64,000 nt of DNA from Sterolibacterium sp. (GTDB lineage Bacteria; Pseudomonadota; Gammaproteobacteria; Burkholderiales; Rhodocyclaceae), in the NCBI GenBank assembly GCA_028713555.1, contig JAQTOA010000009.1, positions 62,001 to 126,000 on the forward strand, written 5' to 3'. The translations under genes and the position numbers were made by a program. The notes beneath the pieces are model-generated. The model did not search any database, was not told the origin of the DNA, and saw nothing but the letters and a program-made list of their open reading frames with translations. Of this stretch, positions 26,984-35,427 are shown piece by piece. The first letter of the stretch is position 1, and each line of letters opens with the position of its first letter.

Positions 26984-28441
26984 TCAGGCTCCAGTAGGCT
27001 GCGTTAACGTTAAATGGATTCGCGCCGTGGCGCCGACGCCTGGCGTCGATTCCAGCTTGATGCGGTTGCCGCCGCCCTCGATCAGGGATTTGCACAAGAA
27101 CAGTCCGAGGCCGCGGCCCTTGTCCGGCGGCTTGGTGGTATAGGATTCCTCGAACGCCCGCGCGAGTACGGCGCTGTCCATGCCCTTGCCGTTATCCTTC
27201 ACTGTCAATACGACCTCGCCTGGCACCGCATGCGTCGCCACGCATATCGTCGGATTGCGATCCGCGATGCCCTCCAGCGCATCGGCCGCGTTGATCAACA
27301 AATTCATCAGCACTTGCGTCAGATGATCGGCGACGGCTTCGATCGCGGATATTTGGGAATCGAGATCAAGCACCAGTTCAATCTTGCGAAAGCGTTTGTC
27401 GTAACCGATAAAACCGCAGGTATTGCGCACCAGTTCATTCAGGTCGATCAACTCGGGCTCGGGCGAGTGAGGCGCAGTGAGATTGGCGATCTGGCGCGAA
27501 ATAGTGGTGATGCGTTTGGTCTGCTCAAGAATCATGTCGGACGGGTCGCCCCCCCCCTCGCCCAGCGGCGAATGCCGGTCGGCACTCTTCATGGATTGGG
27601 CGATCCCGGCAATCGCCGCAATCGGGTTGTTGATCTCGTGGGCAACGGCCGCGGCCAGCGAACCGATTGCCGCCATCTTTTCTTTATGAAAATGTTGCTC
27701 GCGCGAGATTTCCAGTTGCTGTTCCCTGTGGCGCAGTTCGGATTGCATGCGGTTGACTGCATTCATCAGATCGCCCACTTCATCGTGGCGCGTCACGGGT
27801 ACCGCCGGTCCGCGATAGCCGGAAACAATCTCCAGCGTGCGTTCCGCAAGCTGCTTGATATCCCAGGCCAGCCGCGTAAGGAAGAAGGTCATCAAAGCAC
27901 CAAAAAACACCGCCCCCAGGAGTCCCATGATCACTGCAATCACCGCTATGGAGTCATACACGTCGCGGTAGCGGTCCCACCACATGCCCCTGTGCATGCG
28001 CACCTGTCGGGTCACTTGATCCAGGTGCTCGTTCAGTTCTCGCCCATGGTCGCGCAACGAAATCATGCTGCTATGGGATGGTTCCGCGCGCAATCTGACC
28101 ACATCCCGGTTCAGGCGATCGATATCCTCCGCGAGTTGCGGATAATTTCCCGACAATCCCTGGATACCCGCTTGGGCCAGTTCAACATCGAGTGCAATCT
28201 GCTCTTCAAAAGCCGGGGGCAGGTTGGAGGAAAAGAACTTTTCCTGCCATTTGAGCATGGAATTCGATATGGCGTAGTTGGCCTTGGCGAGCGAGTTTTC
28301 CTCGCCATAAACTTTCTCCAATTCCATGGAGTAGTACATCAGCTTTGTCTGCTCGTGCGACAGTAGAACGCCGACCAGTCCCACGTAGGCCACCAGCGCC
28401 AGGAAAGCGGAAATGCCTTTCGCGCGAAGCGTAAACCTCAT
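26984..28441 (-). CDS. Membrane sensor histidine kinase (NtrB-like)
   Basis: 485 residues: TM1 about 10-29, a helical periplasmic region of about 130 residues, TM2 about 160-190, a HAMP-like linker, then H-box AVAHEINNPIAAI, N-box LLINAADAL, DNGKGM and GRGLGLFLCKSLIE. The periplasmic part is rich in helices and has no CXXCH, unlike the neighbouring sensors. It is cotranscribed with the NtrC-type regulator (6-bp gap), and a DUF3365 heme protein gene lies 158 bp upstream on the same strand, which may feed it a signal. Confidence 0.93.
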   Translation of the reverse strand: MRFTLRAKGISAFLALVAYVGLVGVLLSHEQTKLMYYSMELEKVYGEENSLAKANYAISNSMLKWQEKFFSSNLPPAFEEQIALDVELAQAGIQGLSGNYPQLAEDIDRLNRDVVRLRAEPSHSSMISLRDHGRELNEHLDQVTRQVRMHRGMWWDRYRDVYDSIAVIAVIMGLLGAVFFGALMTFFLTRLAWDIKQLAERTLEIVSGYRGPAVPVTRHDEVGDLMNAVNRMQSELRHREQQLEISREQHFHKEKMAAIGSLAAAVAHEINNPIAAIAGIAQSMKSADRHSPLGEGGGDPSDMILEQTKRITTISRQIANLTAPHSPEPELIDLNELVRNTCGFIGYDKRFRKIELVLDLDSQISAIEAVADHLTQVLMNLLINAADALEGIADRNPTICVATHAVPGEVVLTVKDNGKGMDSAVLARAFEESYTTKPPDKGRGLGLFLCKSLIEGGGNRIKLESTPGVGATARIHLTLTQPTGA

Positions 28442-28599
28442 CGCGGCCTGGGCAGGGCTAGATCCTGCTGGAATAACATCATGGATATGAGCGTATGGTG
28501 CTGCGCTGATATGAGTTCGCAGTCATTTGCCTTTTCCCGGCAATCACGCACTAAGAACCCCAGCAACTGAACCGGGCTGATGCGGCGTGGTGCGCCAGA

Positions 28600-29187
28600 T
28601 CAAAAGCCGCGTTTGATCGAAAGGATGCCATACACCTGGCCCACGCTGAAGTCGACTGCTTTATCGAACGGATAATCGACCGCCAACTGCGCTTTCACCG
28701 CTTCCGGCATTTTGTCGCGCGAGTTATGGCAGGGCAGGCACATCGGCTCCATCATCATCGCCCTGGCGTAGCGGAAATAGTTGGCTTGCGGCTCGTTCAC
28801 GATCTCGGCGAATTCCAGCGCATCCTCTCTTTCGCCTTTGGCCGCGCGGCGCGCGAAATCGGCGAGAACTTTCTGTTCCCAAGCATCGGGCATGCCAAGC
28901 GATGAATTTCGCGGCTTCAGGCTTACCGCCACAACTCGCCAACCGGTCTTGCGCGACTGCGAGGAAAGTATCTCCGGGCAGGTGTACTTGCACACCAGGA
29001 GCGAACGGACCGGACCGCTCAATTGCATTTCCCGGATCAACTGGGATTTCAGTTCCTGAGACACCTGCAGCGCCACTTTGCGGCTTTCCTCAGTCGATTT
29101 TAGTAGCGTATTTTCCTGCACTGGCGCGGCCATGACCAAAGCCGACAAGCTCAATGTAAAACCTGCTGCAATAAAAAAACGCATCAT
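28600..29187 (-). CDS. Periplasmic c-heme protein, DUF3365 (Tll0287-like)
   Basis: 195 residues from the ATG at 29187 (an ATG at 29211 is also in frame). Signal peptide ends around LVMAAPVQ. One CXXCH motif, CLPCH, lies about 45 residues from the C-terminus in MMMEPMCLPCHNSRD, followed by VDYPFDKAVDFSVGQVYGILS, the usual ending of Tll0287-like (DUF3365) domains. Two other Cys in CKYTC lie in the middle. Members are monoheme c-type PAS-like proteins used as redox or gas sensors. It stands just before a histidine kinase/sigma54 regulator pair. Confidence 0.88.
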   Translation of the reverse strand: MMRFFIAAGFTLSLSALVMAAPVQENTLLKSTEESRKVALQVSQELKSQLIREMQLSGPVRSLLVCKYTCPEILSSQSRKTGWRVVAVSLKPRNSSLGMPDAWEQKVLADFARRAAKGEREDALEFAEIVNEPQANYFRYARAMMMEPMCLPCHNSRDKMPEAVKAQLAVDYPFDKAVDFSVGQVYGILSIKRGF

Positions 29188-29293
29188 CAAGTTCGGCTCG
29201 ATTCCACTCATCTGCGGGCACAGGTATTAAATCTGGTTTGTCACCGCATCATCGCCACTGTCTGGCCCCAAGTTCCCGATATTGGGAGTTGAG

Positions 29294-29309
29294 CGCAAAA
29301 TCAATACCA
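29294..29309 (-). promoter_or_regulatory. Possible sigma54 promoter before DUF3365 gene
   Basis: The minus strand reads TGGTATTGATTTTGCG, with GG and GC ten bases apart and TTTTGC at -12. This is 107 bp upstream of the ATG at 29187. It is weaker than the cytochrome-gene sites because the -24 half is TGGTAT instead of TGGCAC. If real, the heme sensor would be autoregulated by the adjacent NtrC-type regulator. Confidence 0.3.
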
Positions 29310-29373
29310 AAACCGGGAAAGTGGATGGGGTTAAAAGTCGGCGATTTAATCATGGGGGTTACCCCCAGTCAAG

Positions 29374-29760
29374 TTAACTCAGGCGGATTGAGTGTATTTG
29401 AAAGTGTGGAGATCTCCGGTCGCGCTGTTGCCTCCGGTCGTGGTGTTGGGATCGCCGATCATGCTGTTGTCTCCGTTCGTGCCGTTGCCTCCGTTCGGGG
29501 TGGGCTTGTCGCATCATGAACGGCGCTGCAAGCTGTCCTGCGACAAGCTCAGGGCGACCGGTGGGATAGATTTGACTAACATTTCCAGACGCACTCCGGG
29601 AGAATGTTCGCCAACCCAGATGTCCGATGATCGAGCGCTTTCTGAGTAACAGCAGCACGATTTCGACCAGCATCAGCACCGGCACCAGCAGATACGAGCC
29701 CCAAACATGAAAGGCATAGCCCCCCATTTGCAGGAACTCCAGCCATTGGTGCCAATTCAT
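29374..29760 (-). CDS. ccmD: CcmD heme-exporter subunit with abnormal repeat tail
   Basis: Residues 1-50 are a clear CcmD: MNWHQWLEFLQMGGYAFHVW followed by a TM segment rich in Leu/Val and a basic end (LLRKRS). CcmD is normally 45-70 residues, but this frame runs on to 128. The tail contains five imperfect six-residue units of the type (E/D)RR(Q/S)Q(H/R) at about 89-117, encoded by a tandem DNA repeat. The stretch between them is likely junk brought in by repeat insertion. The start overlaps the ccmC stop by four bases. CcmD helps release holo-CcmE from CcmC. Confidence 0.8.
   Translation of the reverse strand: MNWHQWLEFLQMGGYAFHVWGSYLLVPVLMLVEIVLLLLRKRSIIGHLGWRTFSRSASGNVSQIYPTGRPELVAGQLAAPFMMRQAHPERRQRHERRQQHDRRSQHHDRRQQRDRRSPHFQIHSIRLS
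29410..29496. repeat. Degenerate ~18-bp tandem repeat in the ccmD tail
   Basis: About five copies of a unit close to TCCGTTCGTGCTGTTGCC on the plus strand, drifting in sequence and slightly in length. On the minus strand it encodes the Arg/His/Gln hexapeptide tail of CcmD. A REP-like stretch with GCGACAAGCTCAGGGCGACC follows at about 29540-29559; I recall similar CAAGCTCAGG repeats scattered in many proteobacterial genomes. Confidence 0.7.
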
Positions 29761-30536
29761 GGTGCGTTTCTCCTGAATCCGGACACCCAGTCGCTTTGGC
29801 GCTCTCTTTCCAGAATGACACAGCGTAAACGCAGCAAGGCCGCAACTCCGCTGTACAACAGGAACCCCAGACTCACCGCCAGCAGGCTCGTCAGTTCACC
29901 CCCGCTCAGGCCCACCGGGCCGGGTAGCTTCTCCTGATGCCAAGCCGTCCAGGACTGCACCGCCGCAAGGTTGACCGGGATGCTGAGAACGCCGACCAGC
30001 AGGAGCAAGGCGCCGGCTTTGTTGGCGCGCCCCATATCCTCCAACGCCACATGCAGTGCGATGAAGCCGATATAGAGAAATGTCAGGGCCAATTCCGAAT
30101 ACGTTCGCAGATCCCACACCCACCAGTCTCCCCAAATCGGTTTGCCCCAGAGGCAACCCGACCATAGGCCAAGAAAGGCAAACATCAACCCGGTCGGGGC
30201 AAGCGCCTGCGCCGCCATCGCCGCCAACCGCACATTGCATGCCCAGCCGATGCCAGCCAATGCCGCTGTGACCAGATAGAGCAGCATCGCCACCCATGAA
30301 GCGGGAACGTGAATAAAAACGATGCGCGCGATTTCCCGCTGATGCGGATCGACGGGCGCGACAAATAACCCCAAGTACAGCCCCGCGCCGCAAGCGGTCA
30401 ACGCCGCTGCGGCGAGCCAGGGAATCAGCGCAAGTGCCAGTGGATAGAACCCCTGAGGCGAACAATACTTGTACCAAGCCTTGTATTCGAGATTCCTGAA
30501 AATCCCATGAACCAGGGGTTTTTCGATCAAGAACAT
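29757..30536 (-). CDS. ccmC: Heme exporter CcmC (no ccmA/ccmB alongside)
   Basis: 259 residues from the ATG at 30536; the frame is open further up to a GTG at 30629, but that extra segment does not look like CcmC. The tryptophan-rich heme-handling motif WGDWWVWDLRTYSE is intact, and the conserved His residues are in FIHVPASW and IALHVALE. Six TM segments can be traced. CcmC loads heme onto CcmE in cytochrome c maturation system I. Only ccmD follows; ccmA, B, E, F, G and H are absent here. It lies near a region demanding many c-type hemes. Confidence 0.9.
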   Translation of the reverse strand: MFLIEKPLVHGIFRNLEYKAWYKYCSPQGFYPLALALIPWLAAAALTACGAGLYLGLFVAPVDPHQREIARIVFIHVPASWVAMLLYLVTAALAGIGWACNVRLAAMAAQALAPTGLMFAFLGLWSGCLWGKPIWGDWWVWDLRTYSELALTFLYIGFIALHVALEDMGRANKAGALLLLVGVLSIPVNLAAVQSWTAWHQEKLPGPVGLSGGELTSLLAVSLGFLLYSGVAALLRLRCVILERERQSDWVSGFRRNAP

Positions 30537-30740
30537 GGTTGCGGGCTGGCGATAGGGAGAATACAGGAGTAGAGCAATTCCTATGCCATTTGGGCACGAC
30601 GCATGGCGCATAAATTGCGTATACGGCACTGCGTGCCCAGCCGCGCCAAATTTCCGTCTTGCTTCGATCCTGGCTTAGCTTATCCGGAGTTGGTTATGGC
30701 ACAGCGCTTGGAAATTAATAGAACGTCTTGAAGAAATATC

Positions 30741-33278
30741 ATGAAAACGCGAATTGTCGCTTCTCTGGCCCTGCTATTCGTGCTTTTTTCCAGCGGGTCC
30801 GTTCTCGCCCTGCTTACTTTCGGAAGCGCCACCGACCTTTACGGCCACGCGCTCATGCTGCATCAGATCAAAGAACTCAGGGACCAACTTCGGGCAACGG
30901 TATTCAAGGTTCAAACCGACCTGCTGACTTTCAGTACCGCGAATCGGGCGGATTTGGCCGCCATTGTTGGCGATGCCAACGATCTGAAAACCATCACCGG
31001 CGTATGCGGCGGTTGCCATCACACGCCCGTGATAACTACGCGTCTCCAAGATCTCCGGCAGGGCATCGACGATTTTCAGAATGGACTGAGTCATTACCTG
31101 AAGGCCTCCGAGGACAAGGCAAGCGCGGACCGATTGAAGCAGGGAACCGCCGTGCTCGGCAACTCGGTACTGTCGAAAATCGAGACCATGTCCTCGGCGG
31201 GCACAGCGAACCTGTCGCAGATAAGCGCCCTGGCCGGGACCGAAGCGCGGCAGGGCAAAATCCTGCTCGCCGCGACGTTCCTGCTAACCTGCCTCGCCGG
31301 CATGTTGGTCGCGGCGCACCTGGCGCACACCATCACGCGACCGGTGAATGACATCGTCGCTGCCACCAGGGTCATTGCCGACGGCAAGCTGGGCTATACC
31401 ATAGCGCGATCCTACCAGGCCGAATTCGGCGAACTTGCGCGCGCTTTCAACTCGATGAGCTTGTCGTTGAAAACCGACCAGGACAAACTGCTGCAGGAGA
31501 TGGCCGAACGCCGCAGGATCGAAACGGCGCTGAGCGAGAGCGAGGAACGCTACGCCTTGGCCGAGCGTGGCGCAAACGATGGGTTATGGGACTGGGATAT
31601 CGGCGTCGACAGGATATACTTCTCGCCGCGCTGGAAATCCATGCTCGGCTATGCCGACCAGGCGCTGGGCTCGACAGCGACAAACTGGTTCGACCTGGTG
31701 CATGCCGAGGATCTCGCCGTGCTGCGCGGACATCTGGCGGCGCATTTCAGCGAGGAAACCGAACATTTTTCGGCCGAACACCGCATGCGGCATAAAGACG
31801 GAACCTATCGCTGGGTGCTGACGCGGGGCATCGCGATCCGTGACGCCTCAGGAAAGGCCATTCGGATGGCCGGCTCCCAGACCGACATCACGGATCGCAA
31901 GCAGGCGGAACAGCAGTTGTTCCACGATGCATTTCACGACCCGCTCACCGATCTGCCGAATCGTGCGCTTTTCGTCAACCGCTTGCAGCACGCATTTAGC
32001 GCCGCGCCGAGGCACAAAACCGAGACATTTGCGGTGCTGTTCCTCGACTTGGATCGCTTCAAGTTCGTTAATGACAGCTTCGGCCACGCGGCGGGTGACC
32101 AGCTCCTGCGCGCCTTCGCCTTGCGCTTGGCCGAGTCGCTACGTCCCGGCGATACCGTTGCCCGCTTTGGCGGCGACGAATTCGCCATTCTGCTGAGTCG
32201 GGTCGGTGATGTCTCGGATGCCCTGCTGGTGGCTGAACGCGTGCTGGAGGGCATGCGGCTGCCTTTCCGCATCGACCAGCAGGAGCTTTTCGCCAGTGCC
32301 AGCGTGGGTATCGTCCTCGCCTCCCAGCAACACGACGAACCCGATCAGCTCCTGCGCGACGCCGATCTCGCGCTCTACCAGGCCAAGGCGAACGGCAAGG
32401 CACGCTACGAAGTGTTCGATGACTACATGCGTTCCCGCACCCTCGAACAGATGCACCTGGAAGCCGATTTGCGCGGCGCGCTGGCTCGCGGCGAACTGCG
32501 GGTGTATTACCAGCCGATTTTCGACTTGCATAAGAATTCGGTCAGCGGCTTCGAGGCTTTGCTGCGCTGGCTACATCCGGAACGCGGTTTGATTTCTCCG
32601 GAGGAGTTCATCCCGATCGCGGAGGAATGCGGGATGATCGGCCGCATCGGCGAATGGGTTCTGCACGAGGCTTGCGCAAAGTTGAGTCATTACATGGCCA
32701 GCAACGCCTCTGGTCCCGCGCTGACCATGAACGTCAATATCTCCGTCAAGCAGCTTACCCCGTTGCTGATCGAGCAGGTCAGGGAAGTTCTCCTCGCCAC
32801 CGGCATAGCGCCGCAAAGCCTGGGACTGGAGATCACCGAGAGTGTCATTCTGACCGAGGCCGGCGCCCCCGAGGCGTTGCTTCAGGAGCTCAGAGGGCTC
32901 GGCGTCAGTTTACATATCGATGACTTCGGCACGGGTTACTCGTCCCTGAGCTACCTGCACCGTTTCCCGATGGACGCGCTGAAGATCGACAAGAGCTTTG
33001 TCAGTTCCGCCGCCATAAGCCAGGAAAATCGCGAAATTGTCAGGGCCATCATGGGGCTGGCGAAGATTCTGAATATGGAGGTGATCGCCGAGGGCGTCGA
33101 ATCACATGAGCAAATGGTCATGTTGCGGGAACTGGATTGCCGCTACGTTCAAGGATACCTGATCTCGAAACCTGTGGAGATGGCGGACATTCTCGATACC
33201 CAGTGTGCCTTCACGCTAGTCCGCAAAACGGACGTTGCTCAGGTTGTCCAGGGCGAACTTGTTCTGGTGTTCGCCTAG
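30741..33278 (+). CDS. Periplasmic c-heme sensor with HAMP, PAS, GGDEF and EAL domains
   Basis: 845 residues. TM1 at about 7-27, a periplasmic helical domain carrying one heme-c motif CGGCH (89-93, followed by a second His), TM2 at about 173-193, HAMP, a PAS domain (about 270-385), GGDEF with RFGGDEF and an intact RPGD inhibitory site, then EAL with GFEALLRW and DDFGTGYSSL. Both catalytic signatures look intact, so the protein may make or degrade c-di-GMP in response to redox state or a heme ligand. It is divergent from ccmC. Confidence 0.93.
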   Translation: MKTRIVASLALLFVLFSSGSVLALLTFGSATDLYGHALMLHQIKELRDQLRATVFKVQTDLLTFSTANRADLAAIVGDANDLKTITGVCGGCHHTPVITTRLQDLRQGIDDFQNGLSHYLKASEDKASADRLKQGTAVLGNSVLSKIETMSSAGTANLSQISALAGTEARQGKILLAATFLLTCLAGMLVAAHLAHTITRPVNDIVAATRVIADGKLGYTIARSYQAEFGELARAFNSMSLSLKTDQDKLLQEMAERRRIETALSESEERYALAERGANDGLWDWDIGVDRIYFSPRWKSMLGYADQALGSTATNWFDLVHAEDLAVLRGHLAAHFSEETEHFSAEHRMRHKDGTYRWVLTRGIAIRDASGKAIRMAGSQTDITDRKQAEQQLFHDAFHDPLTDLPNRALFVNRLQHAFSAAPRHKTETFAVLFLDLDRFKFVNDSFGHAAGDQLLRAFALRLAESLRPGDTVARFGGDEFAILLSRVGDVSDALLVAERVLEGMRLPFRIDQQELFASASVGIVLASQQHDEPDQLLRDADLALYQAKANGKARYEVFDDYMRSRTLEQMHLEADLRGALARGELRVYYQPIFDLHKNSVSGFEALLRWLHPERGLISPEEFIPIAEECGMIGRIGEWVLHEACAKLSHYMASNASGPALTMNVNISVKQLTPLLIEQVREVLLATGIAPQSLGLEITESVILTEAGAPEALLQELRGLGVSLHIDDFGTGYSSLSYLHRFPMDALKIDKSFVSSAAISQENREIVRAIMGLAKILNMEVIAEGVESHEQMVMLRELDCRYVQGYLISKPVEMADILDTQCAFTLVRKTDVAQVVQGELVLVFA

Positions 33279-33310
33279 TGGTCAGTCATGCGAAAGTTGA
33301 TGAATAAATG

Positions 33311-33338
33311 CGTCATCCCGGCGAAAGCCGGGATGACG
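33311..33338. repeat. Perfect 12-bp inverted repeat, dispersed-repeat type
   Basis: CGTCATCCCGGC, loop GAAA, GCCGGGATGACG. This exact hairpin type (GTCATCCCGGCGAAAGCCGG) is a familiar dispersed repeat in proteobacterial genomes. It sits between the GGDEF-EAL gene stop (33278) and the convergent CZB gene stop (33379), where it can end transcription from both sides, although no T-tract follows. Confidence 0.75.
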
Positions 33339-33378
33339 AGGCAACGGTTTGATCCATCATTATTTTGATGACTATGTA

Positions 33379-33726
33379 CTAGGCTGCTTCCTTCTTCAGA
33401 TCCATGATGGCGGTGACGGTTTCCTTCGAGGCCGCTGCGAAAGGCCCGTCCAACAACGACTTGGCGCTGTTCTTGTCGCCGCCCTCGACTTTCTTTACCA
33501 CCTCGCCGGCGCAGACGTGGAAGTTAGCGTGCTTCTTCACCAGGTCCTGGTAATGGGGCAGCGGCTTGAACTTCATACCTTCACCATAAATCCATTTGCC
33601 AAGGTCACACAGATTGTCTTTGCAGACTGTGGCGCTTTGTAGCTTTTCGGTGCTGGCGCCGTCGATGAACATCTTCAGTCGGACTTTCCACTTGATGTGG
33701 GCGGCAATAGCGTCGTCGAAATTCAT
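33379..33726 (-). CDS. Stand-alone CZB (chemoreceptor zinc-binding) domain protein
   Basis: 115 residues made entirely of a CZB-like helical bundle. The putative zinc ligands are the His in AIAAHIKWKVRL, the Cys in NLCDLGKWIYGEG and two His in HYQDLVKKHANFH. AAGGAG precedes the ATG. It is 27 bp downstream of the chemoreceptor gene, which itself has no CZB domain at its C-terminus, so the two may work together in trans. CZB domains sense zinc or hypochlorous acid and control receptors or diguanylate cyclases. Confidence 0.85.
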   Translation of the reverse strand: MNFDDAIAAHIKWKVRLKMFIDGASTEKLQSATVCKDNLCDLGKWIYGEGMKFKPLPHYQDLVKKHANFHVCAGEVVKKVEGGDKNSAKSLLDGPFAAASKETVTAIMDLKKEAA

Positions 33727-33753
33727 GATATCTCCTTCTTAGTTGTCAAAAAG

Positions 33754-35382
33754 CTAAGTCCTGAAGCGCCCCACCAGACTACCCAGGTTGTGGGCCAGTT
33801 CATTGATATGCTGCACCGTTTTGGCTGTTTCATGAAAGGCGGTGCTGTTTTCTTCCGCCAGGCGAGCGATGCTTTCCGCCTTATGCGCGCTTTCGCTGTT
33901 GGATAGTGCCTGCTCCTTCAGTGACGATGCAATCTCATTGACCGCGCTGGCAACATGGCTGGCGTCGGACTTGATCTGGTTGATCGCTTCGCCCGCCTGC
34001 TCGGCCTTCGCCGCACCTTCGCCGACTCTGGCGACGGCAGCTTCCATGCTCTGGATCGCCAGGCGGGTACCGGTAAGGATATGCCCGATCACGATCGTGA
34101 TTTCCTGCGTCGAGTTGCTGGTGCGCTCAGCGAGCTTGCGCACCTCGCTGGCAACCACGGCAAAGCCACGGCCCTGTTCGCCGGCACGCGCCGCCTCGAT
34201 GGCGGCATTCAAGGCCAGGAGGTTGGTCTGATCGGCGATTTCCTTGATGACATTGACGATCTGCGAAATCTGGCTTGACTGCTGGCCGAGGTCCTGGATG
34301 ATGTGCGAGGATTCTTTGACGGCGGTGGCAATATGGACCATCTCGGTGGCGGCGGCATTGATGACTTCGCCGCCAATAGTCGAGTGCTCGCTCGATTCGG
34401 CAGATATCCGCTGCACCTCTTCGGCCTGGCTGGCCAGACCATCGAGCGTGTAAGTCAATATCTCGGTCTGCGCCCCCATCGAGCAGGCCTCGGTACTGGT
34501 CTGCGTCGAATTGGCGGCCACACGCACCGAGATTACTGCGAGTTCGTCGACAGAGTGCGACACCTGCTCGGCGCCGGATTTCACATCGTGGATGATGCCT
34601 TGCAATTTCTCCATGAATGCGTTGAATACTTCGGCAACATAACCGATTTCATCGCGGCTCTTTACCTCCAGCCGGCGCGTCAAATCACCTTCTCCGGAGG
34701 CGATGTCGCGCAGACCGGCGCTCATGAGCTCAATCGGGGCAGTCACCACTTTGCGGATGAAGAACCAGATGAATACCACCAGGGGCAAACCCACCAGGAT
34801 GGCAACGATGAAGGAATTGAGGCGTTGGCTGAAAAGTGCGGCATCGACCTTGTCCAGAGATATTTTCATGCTGATGACACCGAGTACATTGTTCTCCGGG
34901 GCACTGTGACATGACATGCAGTTCTTGCCCAGATAGTTTCTGAGGTTGGGCGTGGGACGAACCGCCAGAAGATAGGCACCCTTTTCGTCTGAGAGGACTT
35001 CGACGACTTCCTTGCCGGATTGCAACACCTGCAACTCAATCGTGTCGGGGGATAACCTGGCTTTTTTGAACTTGGCGTCAGTAGCCACGCCTTCCAAAGC
35101 GCGCTCACCGGGAACGTAACGCAGATCGCGGATAATCGAGAGATGTTTGATCTGATCGAGGAACAAATGGTCCTGTGCCCCGCTGTCGGCCAGCATCATG
35201 GCGGTAAGTCCGGCCATGGTGGCGTCATGCATGCTTAGTGAGAAATCACGCGCCTGGTCGATTGCGGTCTGGCGTTTAACCGAATCCTCCCAGATCAGCC
35301 ACCCCGCTCCCGCGACCACAAGAATGAGCGATATGAAGAGCGTCAGTCGGATCCATATCTTGGTTTTAACAAATTTAAACAT
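33754..35382 (-). CDS. Methyl-accepting chemotaxis protein with c-heme sensor domain
   Basis: 542 residues. TM1 about 11-31; periplasmic domain 32-190 with a heme-c motif CMSCH at 155-159, followed by [13 protein letters not shown] as in DUF3365/heme-PAS sensors; TM2 about 191-209; HAMP; a signalling domain with the hairpin tip [20 protein letters not shown]. The CheA/CheW contact is therefore intact. Similar c-heme chemoreceptors are known in Geobacter. AAGGAA precedes the ATG. It is cotranscribed with the CZB gene. No NWETF-type CheR tether is present at the C-terminus. Confidence 0.94.
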   Translation of the reverse strand: MFKFVKTKIWIRLTLFISLILVVAGAGWLIWEDSVKRQTAIDQARDFSLSMHDATMAGLTAMMLADSGAQDHLFLDQIKHLSIIRDLRYVPGERALEGVATDAKFKKARLSPDTIELQVLQSGKEVVEVLSDEKGAYLLAVRPTPNLRNYLGKNCMSCHSAPENNVLGVISMKISLDKVDAALFSQRLNSFIVAILVGLPLVVFIWFFIRKVVTAPIELMSAGLRDIASGEGDLTRRLEVKSRDEIGYVAEVFNAFMEKLQGIIHDVKSGAEQVSHSVDELAVISVRVAANSTQTSTEACSMGAQTEILTYTLDGLASQAEEVQRISAESSEHSTIGGEVINAAATEMVHIATAVKESSHIIQDLGQQSSQISQIVNVIKEIADQTNLLALNAAIEAARAGEQGRGFAVVASEVRKLAERTSNSTQEITIVIGHILTGTRLAIQSMEAAVARVGEGAAKAEQAGEAINQIKSDASHVASAVNEIASSLKEQALSNSESAHKAESIARLAEENSTAFHETAKTVQHINELAHNLGSLVGRFRT

Positions 35383-35427
35383 CGGGAATTCCTTAGCTAT
35401 CGGGGTTTGGGATAGATAATCATTGTG

